Shown here in pieces: positions 45,087 to 53,103 of a DNA stretch of 64,000 nt. Position 1 is the first letter of the stretch. The number at the start of each line of letters is the position of its first letter. Source of the stretch: Rhodanobacter sp. DHB23 (GTDB lineage: Bacteria; Pseudomonadota; Gammaproteobacteria; Xanthomonadales; Rhodanobacteraceae). The stretch is taken from positions 175,348 to 239,347 of the forward strand of contig NZ_JACYXK010000023.1 of NCBI RefSeq assembly GCF_014842975.1, in the 5' to 3' direction. The translations under genes were made by a program, and so were the position numbers. Under the pieces are notes generated by a model. The model was not told the DNA's origin and made no database searches. It worked only from the letters and a program-made list of their open reading frames with translations.

Positions 45087-46457
45087 TTACTCCACGGCTC
45101 TCTCGATGCCGGCGGCCGCCACCGCCACCAGATGGTCGATCTCCGCCTCGCTCACCACGTAAGGAGGCATGAAATAGACCACGTTGCCCAGCGGGCGCAG
45201 CAGTGCTTCGCGCCGCAGGCCGTGCAGGTACACGCGCAGGCCGCGCCTGTCTTCGGCGGGGAAGGGACGGCGCGTGGCCTTGTCCGCCACCAGTTCCACC
45301 GCAGCGATCATGCCGGTCTGGCGCACCTCGGCCACGTGCGGGTGGTCGCGCAGCGGCTCCAGCCGGCGGGCGAGATGGGCGGCCAGCGTGCGATTGCGTT
45401 CCAGCACCGGTTCGTCGCGGAAGATCGCCAGCGTGGCCAGCGCGGCGCTGCAGGCCAGCGGATTGCCGGTATAGCTGTGCGAATGCAGGAAGGCCTTGCC
45501 CGCGCTGTATTCGGCGTAGAACGCCTCGTACACATGCTGCGTGGTGAGCACGGCCGACAGCGGCAGGGTGCCGCCGGTGAGGCCTTTCGACAGGCACATG
45601 AAATCGGGCGAAATGTTCGCCTGCTCGCACGCGAACAGCGTGCCGGTGCGGCCGAAGCCCACCGCGATCTCGTCGGCGATGAAGTGCACGGCGAATTCGT
45701 CGCAGAGCCTGCGCAGGCCCGCGAGGTAGTCCGGGTGGTACATGCGCATGCCGCCCGCGCACTGCACCAGCGGCTCGACGATCACCGCGCAGGTTTCGTG
45801 CGCGTGGCGCTCCAGCAAGGCACGCAGCTCGGCCAGGCGGCGCGCGGCGACCCGTGCAGGCGTCTCGCCCGGTTCGCCCTCGTAGGCATCCGGCGAGGGC
45901 GCGAGGATCGGCGTCAGCAGCAGCGGCGCATAGGTCTTGCGGTACAGTGCCACGTCGCTCACCGACAGCGCGCCCAGCGTCTCGCCGTGGTAGCTGCCGG
46001 TGAGCGCGATGAAGCGGGTCTTGCCGCCATGGCCCTGGTTGAGCCAGTAGTGGAAGCTCATCTTCAGCGCCACTTCGATCGCCGCCGAGCCGTTGTCGGC
46101 GAAGAACACCTTGTCCAGCCCGGCCGGCGTGATGCGCACCAGTTCCTCGGCCAGCTCGATCGCCGGCGGATGGGTGAAGCCGGCGAAGATCACGTGCTCC
46201 AGCGTGCGCGCCTGCTCCGCCAGCGCGGCGGCGATGCGCGGGTTGGCGTGGCCGAACAGGTTGGTCCACCACGAGCTGATGCCGTCGAGGTAGCGGCGGC
46301 CTTCGGCGTCGACCAGCCACGCGCCCTCGCCGCGCACGATGGGCAGCATCGGGACGCCGCCGGCGACGGCGTGGTCGTGCATCTGGGTGCACGGATGCCA
46401 GATGTGCTTCAGGTCGCGCGCGGCGAGCGCGGCGTTGCGGTCGGCGGGGTTCGTCAT
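45087..46457 (-). CDS. bioA: Adenosylmethionine-8-amino-7-oxononanoate aminotransferase
   Basis: A 456-residue PLP enzyme of biotin synthesis. The BioA-specific motif GISSWWTNLFGHANPRI is near residue 60, GSYHGETLGALSV near 155, the DEIAVGFGRTGTLFACE Asp block near 255, and the PLP lysine in LSKGLTGGTLPL near 288. Length is normal. The rest of the biotin pathway is not in this window. It is divergent from gspN. Confidence 0.95.
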   Translation of the reverse strand: MTNPADRNAALAARDLKHIWHPCTQMHDHAVAGGVPMLPIVRGEGAWLVDAEGRRYLDGISSWWTNLFGHANPRIAAALAEQARTLEHVIFAGFTHPPAIELAEELVRITPAGLDKVFFADNGSAAIEVALKMSFHYWLNQGHGGKTRFIALTGSYHGETLGALSVSDVALYRKTYAPLLLTPILAPSPDAYEGEPGETPARVAARRLAELRALLERHAHETCAVIVEPLVQCAGGMRMYHPDYLAGLRRLCDEFAVHFIADEIAVGFGRTGTLFACEQANISPDFMCLSKGLTGGTLPLSAVLTTQHVYEAFYAEYSAGKAFLHSHSYTGNPLACSAALATLAIFRDEPVLERNRTLAAHLARRLEPLRDHPHVAEVRQTGMIAAVELVADKATRRPFPAEDRRGLRVYLHGLRREALLRPLGNVVYFMPPYVVSEAEIDHLVAVAAAGIERAVE

Positions 46458-46522
46458 CCGGTTATGATCGGCGGCCGTAGCTGCGCGCTCAAGTGCGCGC
46501 ACGGAACTTGCGGAAAGCCTGC

Positions 46523-47311
46523 TTGAAACTCCTGGGAAAAATCCTTGCGGCCGTGGCCGTGCCGTTGCTGGCCATCGCGGCGCTGCTGTGGTGGTTGCCG
46601 GCGCGCTGGGCGATGCCGTTGCTGCAGCCGTCGCTGCATGGCGTGCTCCTGCAGCAGGCGGGCGGCACGCTGTGGGACGGCCATGCGGATGATGTGCGGT
46701 CGCCGGACGGTCGCGTGCCGGGACGCGTGCAGTGGCAGTTGTCGCATCGCGCCCTTTTCGGGCAGGTCGAGCTGCAGCTCGATTTCGCGGGGCCGCGGTT
46801 CGGCCTGCGCGGGCACATGCGGAAACTGCCGGCCGGCCAGGTGGAATGGAGCGGCCTGCAGGCGCATGCGGACCTGGCGGCACTGGCCGATCCGCGCCTT
46901 CGCCTGCCGCTGGGCCAGCCGCGCGGCGAGCTGGTGTTGAACGCGCAACATGCCGTACTGCAGGGCGGCTGGCCACTGGAGCTGCAGGCCGACTGGCAGT
47001 GGCGGCAAGCCGCGATGCATATGAAAAACGGCGATGTTCCGCTGGGTGATTTGCATGGCACGCTCGCCGCGCAGGGCGGCGTGATCCATGCACAATGGCA
47101 GGACGACGGCCAGGGCCCGCTGCGCACGACCGGCGAGTTCGCATTGAGCCCGCTGGGCTGGCGGCTCGAAGCCATGCTGCAGGCACGGCACGCCGACCCG
47201 GCGCTGCAGCGCTGGCTCGCCGCCCTGGGCCGGCCCGGTGCCGACGGCAGCATCCACATCACACGCAGCGGCGGCATGGCCGCCGCCATCACCGGAAAAA
47301 CCGCACGATGA
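46523..47311 (+). CDS. gspN: Type II secretion protein N (GspN-like)
   Basis: A 262-residue bitopic membrane protein: one N-terminal membrane segment (ILAAVAVPLLAIAALLWWLPA), then the GTLWDGHADDV motif near residue 48 and a periplasmic beta-rich domain. GspN is an accessory of the type II secretion system. The start is uncertain: TTG at 46523 has a GGAAAG site six bases upstream, while GTG at 46493 would add ten basic residues. No other gsp gene is in the window, so it is detached from a main cluster or is orphan. Its stop overlaps the next gene by 4 bp. Confidence 0.75.
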   Translation: MKLLGKILAAVAVPLLAIAALLWWLPARWAMPLLQPSLHGVLLQQAGGTLWDGHADDVRSPDGRVPGRVQWQLSHRALFGQVELQLDFAGPRFGLRGHMRKLPAGQVEWSGLQAHADLAALADPRLRLPLGQPRGELVLNAQHAVLQGGWPLELQADWQWRQAAMHMKNGDVPLGDLHGTLAAQGGVIHAQWQDDGQGPLRTTGEFALSPLGWRLEAMLQARHADPALQRWLAALGRPGADGSIHITRSGGMAAAITGKTAR

Positions 47312-48102
47312 ATGCCGAAACCGCCGCGCAGGCCCTCGCCGCCGCCCGCGAAGCCGCCGCCGCCGCCGCCGAGGTGATCCTGCATTACTGGAAGCGCGGT
47401 GTGGACGTGGAGATCAAGGGCGACGCCACACCGGTGACGGTGGCCGACCGCGAAGCCGAGCAGGCGATCCGCGCGGTGCTGAAAAAAGCCTTGCCGGAGG
47501 CGGGCATCTACGGCGAGGAATACGGCTTCGACGGCGTGAGCGATGGCCTGCTGTGGCTGGTCGATCCGCTGGACGGCACCAAGAGCTTCGTGCGCCGCAC
47601 GCCGTTCTTCTCCACCCAGATCGCGCTGATGAATCGCGGCGAACTGGTGCTGGGTGTGTCCAGCGCGCCGGTGTACGGCGAGACGATGTGGGCCAGCGCG
47701 GGGCAGGGTACGTGCTTCGAAGGCGAACGCGTGCGCGTGGCGGATACCGTGGATTTCTCGCAGGCCTCGATCTCCACCGGCAACGTCAAGACGCTCACCG
47801 GCGACGCGCGCTGGGCTGCGCTGGGCGCGATGATCCGCGACAGCAACCGCATCCGCGGCTACGGCGATTTCTGCCATTACCACCTGCTCGCGCGCGGTGC
47901 GCTGGACCTGGTGGTCGAGTCCGACGTGAACATCCTCGACATCGCCGCGCTGGCGGTGATCGTGCGCGAGGCTGGCGGCGTGTTCACCGACCTGGACGGC
48001 CAGGCGCCGACGCTGGAAACGCGCAGCGTGCTGGCCGGCACGCCGGCGATCCACGCCGAAGCGTTGCGGCGGCTTTCGCTTGACCGCGATGGAGCGGGGT
48101 GA
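47308..48102 (+). CDS. Inositol-monophosphatase-family phosphatase (HisN-like)
   Basis: A 264-residue magnesium-dependent phosphatase. Motifs: VTVADREAEQAIR (residues about 48-60), GEEYG near 70, VDPLDGTKSFVRRTPFFSTQ near 90, and VVESDVNILDIAALAVIVREAGG near 205. The FVRRTPFF form is typical of histidinol-phosphatase HisN rather than SuhB, so histidine synthesis is a reasonable guess. It is coupled to gspN and to the next gene by 4-bp overlaps; context gives no metabolic clue. Confidence 0.8.
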   Translation: MNAETAAQALAAAREAAAAAAEVILHYWKRGVDVEIKGDATPVTVADREAEQAIRAVLKKALPEAGIYGEEYGFDGVSDGLLWLVDPLDGTKSFVRRTPFFSTQIALMNRGELVLGVSSAPVYGETMWASAGQGTCFEGERVRVADTVDFSQASISTGNVKTLTGDARWAALGAMIRDSNRIRGYGDFCHYHLLARGALDLVVESDVNILDIAALAVIVREAGGVFTDLDGQAPTLETRSVLAGTPAIHAEALRRLSLDRDGAG

Positions 48103-48464
48103 CGGTGCGATCCATGATGGTCCTGCTGATGGCCCTGGCGGGCGCGAGCCCGACACTGCTTGCCACCCTGGTCGGCGGCGTGCTGGCCCTGGTGTTGTGG
48201 CAGTGCGCGCCGCGACCGGCCCTGCTGGTGCTGCTTGCCTGCGCGATGCAATTCGCGGTGACGCTGTTCGGCGCCTGGATGCAGGGCTGGTGGCTGCCGG
48301 CGGCAAGGGAGGCGGGCGAGCTCTCGCTGCAGCGTCTTTCCCTGTTCATGGGCGTCTGGGGCGTGTGCAGCAGCATCCTGCATGGCGCCGTGCTCGGCCT
48401 GCTGGTCTGGGCCGCGTTCGCCGGACGTCAGCAGGCACGAGCCCTGCCGCCGCCGATCGGGTGA
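48099..48464 (+). CDS. Small membrane protein, 121 aa
   Basis: Unrecognised. It has three or four hydrophobic segments (ATLVGGVLALVLWQC, LLVLLACAMQFAVTLFGAWMQGWW, GVWGVCSSILHGAVLGLLVWAAF) and a short basic tail. GTG at 48099 overlaps the previous stop (GTGA); ATG at 48114 is also possible. It sits between a phosphatase gene and nudE in a tightly packed series, so it is likely real. No function is proposed. Confidence 0.6.
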   Translation: MTVRSMMVLLMALAGASPTLLATLVGGVLALVLWQCAPRPALLVLLACAMQFAVTLFGAWMQGWWLPAAREAGELSLQRLSLFMGVWGVCSSILHGAVLGLLVWAAFAGRQQARALPPPIG

Positions 48465-48482
48465 GCCGGCTACAATCCGACG

Positions 48483-49040
48483 ATGCCCAAGCCGCCCATC
48501 ATCCACGCGAAGCGCGACATCGAGCGCAGCCGTTTCCTGCGTGCCGAGCAGGTTGACCTGGAGTTCTCCAACGGCGAGCGCCGCACCTACGAGCGCACGA
48601 AATCGGGCAGCCTCGGCGCGGTCATCATCGTGCCGATGCTGGATGCGGAAACCGTGCTGCTGGTGCGCGAGTACGGCGTGGGCCTCGAGCGCTACGAACT
48701 GGGCCTGCCCAAGGGCAGGCTCGATCCAGGCGAGACGGTGGAAGAAGGCGCCGACCGCGAGCTGAAGGAGGAGGTGGGCTACGGCGCGCGTCGCCTGACG
48801 CCGTTGCACGTGCTCTCGCTGTCTCCGTCCTACATGACCCACGTGGCGCACGTGGTGCTGGCGCAGGACCTCTATCCCGAGCGCCTCGAAGGCGACGAGC
48901 CCGAGCCGCTGGAAGTGGTGCCGTGGAAGCTCGCCGAGCTGCACACGCTGGTGGCGCGCGACGACGTCACCGAAGGCCGTTCCATCGCCGCGCTGTTCAT
49001 GGCGCGCGAATACCTTGCCGGAAGGATGCAACTGAAGTGA
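48483..49040 (+). CDS. nudE: ADP-compound hydrolase NudE (Nudix)
   Basis: A 185-residue Nudix hydrolase. The Nudix box reads GRLDPGETVEEGADRELKEE followed by VGYG, near residues 78-101, with all metal-binding glutamates. KPPIIHAKRDIERSRFLRAEQVDL at the N-terminus and SPSYMTHVAHVVLAQDLYPERL match NudE, which cleaves ADP-ribose, NADH and Ap3A. Followed by cysQ with a 4-bp overlap, as in many gammaproteobacteria. Confidence 0.92.
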   Translation: MPKPPIIHAKRDIERSRFLRAEQVDLEFSNGERRTYERTKSGSLGAVIIVPMLDAETVLLVREYGVGLERYELGLPKGRLDPGETVEEGADRELKEEVGYGARRLTPLHVLSLSPSYMTHVAHVVLAQDLYPERLEGDEPEPLEVVPWKLAELHTLVARDDVTEGRSIAALFMAREYLAGRMQLK

Positions 49041-49858
49041 GCGCGCCGTTCCAAGATTCCCTGCTGCTCGACATCGCCATGCTGGCGCATCGCGCGGGCG
49101 AAGCCATCCTCGAGGTCTACCGGCAGGACTTCGACGTCGAGCTGAAGGACGACCGCTCGCCGCTCACCGCCGCCGACCTCGCCGCGCAGAAGGTGATCGC
49201 CGAGGGCCTGGCCCTGCTCGATCCCGTGCTGCCGCTGGTTTCCGAGGAAGCCAGCCAGGTGTCGTGGGAGCAGCGTCGCGCGTGGGCGCGGCACTGGCTG
49301 GTCGACCCGCTGGACGGCACGCGCGAATTCGTGAAGCGCAATGGCGAGTTCACCGTCAACATCGCGCTGATCGACAGGCACGAGCCCGTGCTGGGCGTGG
49401 TGCTGGCCCCGGTCACCGGCGACCTGTACGCCGCCGCGCGCGGCATCGGCGCATGGTGGCAGGCCGGGGACGGCGGCGACTGGGAGCGCATCGGCACGCG
49501 CGCACTGGCGCGGCCGGCCGTCGTCGCCGGCAGCCGTTCGCACGGGGGCTCGCAGGAGGAAGCCCTGCACCGCCTGCTCGGCGAGGGCTTCGTGCTGCAA
49601 CCGCTGGGCTCCTCGCTGAAGTTCTGCCTGCTGGCGCGCGGCGGCGCGGACGTCTACCTGCGCCTGGGCCCCACCAGCGAATGGGACACCGCCGCCGCGC
49701 AATGCGTGCTGGAGGAAGCCGGCGGTGCCGTGCTCGACCTGCACGGCAAGCCGTTGCGCTACGACCGTGGCGAATCGCTGCTCAACCCCGAGTTCATCGC
49801 GGTGGGCGACGCCGGCCTCGACTGGGTGGCCAGGCTGCACGACGCCGGCCTGCCATGA
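49037..49858 (+). CDS. cysQ: 3'(2'),5'-bisphosphate nucleotidase CysQ
   Basis: A 273-residue phosphatase that removes PAP, a by-product of sulfate assimilation. Motifs: DDRSPLTAADLAAQKVI near residue 38, PLVSEEAS near 72, VDPLDGTREFVKRNGEFTVNIALI near 92 and LGPTSEWDTAAAQCVLEEAGG near 215. The GTG start overlaps the nudE stop (GTGA). It is coupled to mazG by another 4-bp overlap. It is distinct from the HisN-like phosphatase 1 kb upstream, which has the same fold. Confidence 0.94.
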   Translation: MSAPFQDSLLLDIAMLAHRAGEAILEVYRQDFDVELKDDRSPLTAADLAAQKVIAEGLALLDPVLPLVSEEASQVSWEQRRAWARHWLVDPLDGTREFVKRNGEFTVNIALIDRHEPVLGVVLAPVTGDLYAAARGIGAWWQAGDGGDWERIGTRALARPAVVAGSRSHGGSQEEALHRLLGEGFVLQPLGSSLKFCLLARGGADVYLRLGPTSEWDTAAAQCVLEEAGGAVLDLHGKPLRYDRGESLLNPEFIAVGDAGLDWVARLHDAGLP

Positions 49859-50661
49859 GCGACGCCCCGCGTCGCGGCATCGACGAGCTGCTGGCGGTCA
49901 TGGCGCGCCTGCGCGACCCCGAGCGGGGTTGCCCATGGGACGTGCAGCAGGACTTCGCCAGCATCGCGCCCTACACCATCGAGGAGGCCTACGAGGTGGC
50001 CGACGCGATCGATCGCGGCGACTTCGACGACCTGCGCGAGGAACTGGGCGACCTGCTGCTGCAGGTGGTATTCCATGCGCAGATGGCGGCCGAGCAGGGA
50101 CGCTTCGACTTCGACGACGTGGCGCAGGCGATCAACGCCAAGATGATCCGCCGCCACCCGCACGTGTTCGGCGACGCGCATTACGCGGACCTCGGCGCGC
50201 AGAAGCAGGCGTGGGAAGAATTGAAGGCGGCCGAACGCGCCGCGAAAGGCGGGGTGCACGACGCCAGCGCGCTGGCCGGCGTCTCGCATGGCCTGCCGGA
50301 ATGGAAGCGCGCGACCAAGCTGCAGCAACGCGCCGCCACCGTGGGCTTCGACTGGCCCGACCATCGCCCGGTGCTCGACAAGCTGGCCGAGGAACTCGAC
50401 GAAGTGCGCGCCGAATTCGACGCCGGCGCCGACCCGGCGCGGCTGGAGGACGAGATCGGCGACGTGCTGTTCGTGGCGGCCAACCTCGCCCGCCATGCCG
50501 GGGTGGATTTCTCGCGTGCCCTGCGCCACGCCAACGCCAAGTTCGAGCGCCGCTTCCGCCGCATGGAGCAACTGGCCGCCACGGCAGGCGGCACGCTGGC
50601 CGGACACGACCTCGCCGCGCAGGAGGCGCTGTGGCAGCAGGTCAAGCGGGAAGAAGGCTGA
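49855..50661 (+). CDS. mazG: Nucleoside triphosphate pyrophosphohydrolase MazG
   Basis: A 268-residue all-alpha NTP pyrophosphatase. Two MazG domains are visible: ERGCPWDVQQDFASIAPYTIEEAYEV with the EELGDLLLQVVFHA metal motif near residues 60-75, and a second with KLAEELDEVRAEFD and LEDEIGDVLFVAANLARH near 200. It sanitises non-canonical NTPs and modulates the stringent response. It is last in the gspN-to-mazG series; a palindromic repeat follows 13 bp later. Confidence 0.94.
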   Translation: MSDAPRRGIDELLAVMARLRDPERGCPWDVQQDFASIAPYTIEEAYEVADAIDRGDFDDLREELGDLLLQVVFHAQMAAEQGRFDFDDVAQAINAKMIRRHPHVFGDAHYADLGAQKQAWEELKAAERAAKGGVHDASALAGVSHGLPEWKRATKLQQRAATVGFDWPDHRPVLDKLAEELDEVRAEFDAGADPARLEDEIGDVLFVAANLARHAGVDFSRALRHANAKFERRFRRMEQLAATAGGTLAGHDLAAQEALWQQVKREEG

Positions 50662-50674
50662 CCGTCGGCTTTGC

Positions 50675-50750
50675 GTAGGAGCACCCTGTGCGCGAACGCC
50701 CTTGGCCCTGATCGAAGCGTCAGAGCCTTCGCGCACGGGGTGTGCTCTAC
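50675..50750. repeat. GTAG palindromic repeat, short CACCCTGTGCG variant (copy A)
   Basis: A 76-bp stem-loop opening GTAGGAGCACCCTGTGCGCG and closing in TGTGCTCTAC, with several arm mismatches. It lacks the extra GC found in other copies (GGAGCACC versus GGAGCGCACC) and shares its loop (GGCCCTGATCGAAGCGTCAG) exactly with the copy at 51624. It lies after mazG. Confidence 0.8.
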
Positions 50751-50820
50751 GGCAAGCGGCTTGCAACCTTTTGCCGTCCTGCCGCATCAGAACAGGCGAT
50801 ACCCAACCAGGAGTCCTGCC

Positions 50821-51594
50821 ATGCGCCGCACCGCCCTTGCCCTGTTGCTGCTTGCCCCGTTCGCCGCCTATGCCGCCGACGGCTGCAAATACCAGGCACC
50901 GCGCAACCTGCAGGTCGACCTCGCCGGCGTGCGCGGCGTGCAGATCGACGTCAACAGCTACGACCTGCACGTCAACGGCGCGCCGGGCGCGCGGCAACTG
51001 GTGGTGAACGGCCGCGCCTGCGCCTCCGACCAGTCGCTGCTGGACAAGCTGCAGATCACCCAGCGCCGCGAGGGCGACCAGCTCATCATCGAACTGGGCG
51101 GGCAGAACACCTTCTCGTTCCATCTGTTCGGCAGCTTCTCCACGAACCTCGAAGCCAACGTGCAACTGCCGCCGGAACTGCCGGTGACCGTGCGCGTGGG
51201 CTCGGGCGACGCCAGCGTGCACGGCGTGCAGCAGTTGCACAGCTCGGTGGGTTCGGGTGACCTGCACGTGTCCAGCATCGCCGGGGCGTTCGACACCAGC
51301 GTGGGCTCGGGCGACGTGGACGCCAGCGACGTGGGCAGCCTGCAGGCCGGCTCGGTGGGTTCGGGCGACCTGAAGGTGAGCGGCATCAAGGGCGACGCGA
51401 AGGTCGGCAGCATCGGCTCCGGCGACGTGACCCTGCACAACGTGGGCGGCAGCGTGCATGCGGACACGCTGGGCTCGGGCGACCTCGGCGTGCACGACGT
51501 GGGTGGCGACCTCACCCTCGGCGCCAAGGGCAGCGGCGACGTCAGCCAGAGCGGGGTGAAGGGCAAGGTCAACGTGCCGCGCGACGACGATTGA
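50821..51594 (+). CDS. Secreted VGSGD-repeat protein (DUF4097/GIN-domain-like)
   Basis: A 257-residue protein with a signal peptide (ALALLLLAPFAAYA, cleavage near residue 19) and a mature domain of short beta strands. From residue 126 to 248 there are seven repeats of about 17-20 residues, each carrying a (V/I/L/K)GSGD turn, for example VGSGDASVHGV, VGSGDLKVSGI and IGSGDVTLHNV. This matches the beta-helix fold of putative auto-transporter-like GIN/DUF4097 domains, whose function is unknown. The start follows an AGGAG site. It stands alone between two sibling palindromic repeats, and could be envelope-associated or secreted. Confidence 0.75.
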   Translation: MRRTALALLLLAPFAAYAADGCKYQAPRNLQVDLAGVRGVQIDVNSYDLHVNGAPGARQLVVNGRACASDQSLLDKLQITQRREGDQLIIELGGQNTFSFHLFGSFSTNLEANVQLPPELPVTVRVGSGDASVHGVQQLHSSVGSGDLHVSSIAGAFDTSVGSGDVDASDVGSLQAGSVGSGDLKVSGIKGDAKVGSIGSGDVTLHNVGGSVHADTLGSGDLGVHDVGGDLTLGAKGSGDVSQSGVKGKVNVPRDDD

Positions 51595-51623
51595 TCGCGT
51601 GCCGGCCCCGGCGCCTGCCCTGT

Positions 51624-51698
51624 GTAGGAGCACCCTGTGCGCGAATGCTCTAGGCCCTGATCGAAGCGTCAGAGCATTCGCGCACAGGGTGCTCCTAC
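51624..51698. repeat. GTAG palindromic repeat, short CACCCTGTGCG variant (copy B)
   Basis: A 75-bp stem-loop with perfect 28-nt arms from GTAGGAGCACCCTGTGCGCG to the closing GGTGCTCCTAC. It is a sibling of copy A at 50675, having the same shortened arm and identical loop. It lies between the convergent VGSGD-repeat gene and the transporter gene, so it may terminate both. Confidence 0.88.
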
Positions 51699-51704
51699 GC
51701 GTTG

Positions 51705-52835
51705 CTATCCCAGCCACCGCCATGCCAGATACACCAACGGCGCGCTCACCAGCAGGAACGGGATCGACACGCGGTGGAACAGCCGCAGTCCATGCGGCTG
51801 GTTCGCCAGCCGCAATGCGATCAGGTTGGCCAGCGAACCGATCGCCAGCCCGGCGCCGCCCACGTTCACCGCCACCGCCAACGCGGTGGCGTCATGCGCG
51901 CGATCCAGCAGCAGCACGGTGGCCGGCACGTTGCTGATGACCTGCGAGATCGCGATGCCGCAGGCGAACAAGGTCAGCGGGCGATCGAGCGCGAGCCGGT
52001 CGAGGCCATGCCGCACCAGCGGCAGTTCGGCGAAGTGGCCAAGGCACAGGAAGATCGCCACGAACGTGGCCAGCAGCAGCCAGTCGATGCGGGCGGGCAC
52101 GTGCCGGGCGATCAGCGCATAGGCCGCGGCGAGCACCAGTGCGCCGGGCAGGGCCAGCCCGTATTCCATCGCCAGCACCATCAGCAGCAGCGCGAGCAGC
52201 GAGCCTGCGGCCAGCGGCGCGGCTACCGGGTGGCCGTCCACCTGCGAGGGGCGTAGCATCGCGCGGCCTTTCGGCAACCACGCCAGCGTGAGCGCCGCCA
52301 CCAGCGCGAACATCACGGCCGCCGCGGGCAGCATCGCCAGCGCGAAGCGCGGGAACGGCGATTGCGCGTGCTGCCACAGCAGCAGGTTCTGCGGATTGCC
52401 TATCGGGCTGAGCGTGCTGCCCGCGTTCACCGCCAGCGCCTCCAGCACCGCCATGCGCGCCACCGGCAGGTTGGAGATGGCGCCGATCGCCAGCGTCAGC
52501 GGCACGACCAGGAACAGGCTCACATCGTTGGTCAGCACCGTGGCCAGCAGGGCGGCGCTCGTCACCAGCAGCAGGCCCAGCGCACGCAGGCTGTGCACGC
52601 GTGCCGCCAGTGCGCCCGCCGCGTGCTGCACCAGCCCGCTGTCGCGGATACCCTGGATCGCCAGCATCAGGCCGAGCAGGCCAGCCAGCGTGGGGAGCTG
52701 CAGCCAGCGGCGATAGTCCGCCAGCGGCCGCGGGTCGAACAGCGCCAGGGCGAGCGCGAGCGCGGCGAACAGCAGCAACAGCCATTCGGATTTCAGCCTG
52801 GCGCGCCAGCCGCTGGCGACGGCAACCAGGGTCAT
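51705..52835 (-). CDS. SLC13/ArsB-type ion transporter
   Basis: A 376-residue inner-membrane protein with about ten hydrophobic segments. The LLGLMLAIQGIRDSGL motif, TVLTNDVSLFLVVPLTL near residue 100 and VNAGSTLSPIGNPQNLLLW near 140 match the ion-transporter superfamily that includes ArsB and CitM. A second ISNVPATVLLLDRA half-repeat lies near 300. Substrate (arsenite, anion or dicarboxylate) is not decidable; no ars genes are near. Its start overlaps the previous small gene by 4 bp. Confidence 0.75.
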   Translation of the reverse strand: MTLVAVASGWRARLKSEWLLLLFAALALALALFDPRPLADYRRWLQLPTLAGLLGLMLAIQGIRDSGLVQHAAGALAARVHSLRALGLLLVTSAALLATVLTNDVSLFLVVPLTLAIGAISNLPVARMAVLEALAVNAGSTLSPIGNPQNLLLWQHAQSPFPRFALAMLPAAAVMFALVAALTLAWLPKGRAMLRPSQVDGHPVAAPLAAGSLLALLLMVLAMEYGLALPGALVLAAAYALIARHVPARIDWLLLATFVAIFLCLGHFAELPLVRHGLDRLALDRPLTLFACGIAISQVISNVPATVLLLDRAHDATALAVAVNVGGAGLAIGSLANLIALRLANQPHGLRLFHRVSIPFLLVSAPLVYLAWRWLG

Positions 52836-53032
52836 TCGCGATCCTGGTTGCCGTTCCTGCGGTTACTGGCGCCAATCGCGACGCCGATGGCGATGCCCAC
52901 GCCGATGCCCAGCGCGAGGTTGTGCATCGCGACACCGATGGCCGTGCCGATGGCTACGCCGAGGCCAAGGCCCATGGCCATTTTGCGTTGACGCTCGGGA
53001 CCGGGTTTGCCGGATGGAGTCTGGTCGGCCAT
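52832..53032 (-). CDS. Small glycine-rich membrane protein, 66 aa
   Basis: A soluble charged start (MADQTPSGKPGPERQRKMA) is followed by two glycine-zipper-like hydrophobic segments, MGLGLGVAIGTAIGVAM and LGIGVGIAIGVAIGA, and a polar RRNGNQDRE end. It resembles small glycine-zipper proteins that oligomerise in membranes. The 4-bp overlap with the transporter gene suggests co-expression. No function is assigned. Confidence 0.6.
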   Translation of the reverse strand: MADQTPSGKPGPERQRKMAMGLGLGVAIGTAIGVAMHNLALGIGVGIAIGVAIGASNRRNGNQDRE

Positions 53033-53103
53033 GGGTGTTTCCTTGTCGGTGGAGAAGTCGGTGGAGAACGAACTCTGCAGGTCTGATCGATCCGGGCGGG
53101 GCA

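Noticed and set aside
47308..49858. The two IMPase-fold genes (47308 and 49037) considered as a recent tandem duplication
   Set aside because: Their motifs differ clearly (HisN-like FVRRTPFF versus CysQ-like FVKRNGEF), and they are separated by unrelated genes, so they are old paralogues.
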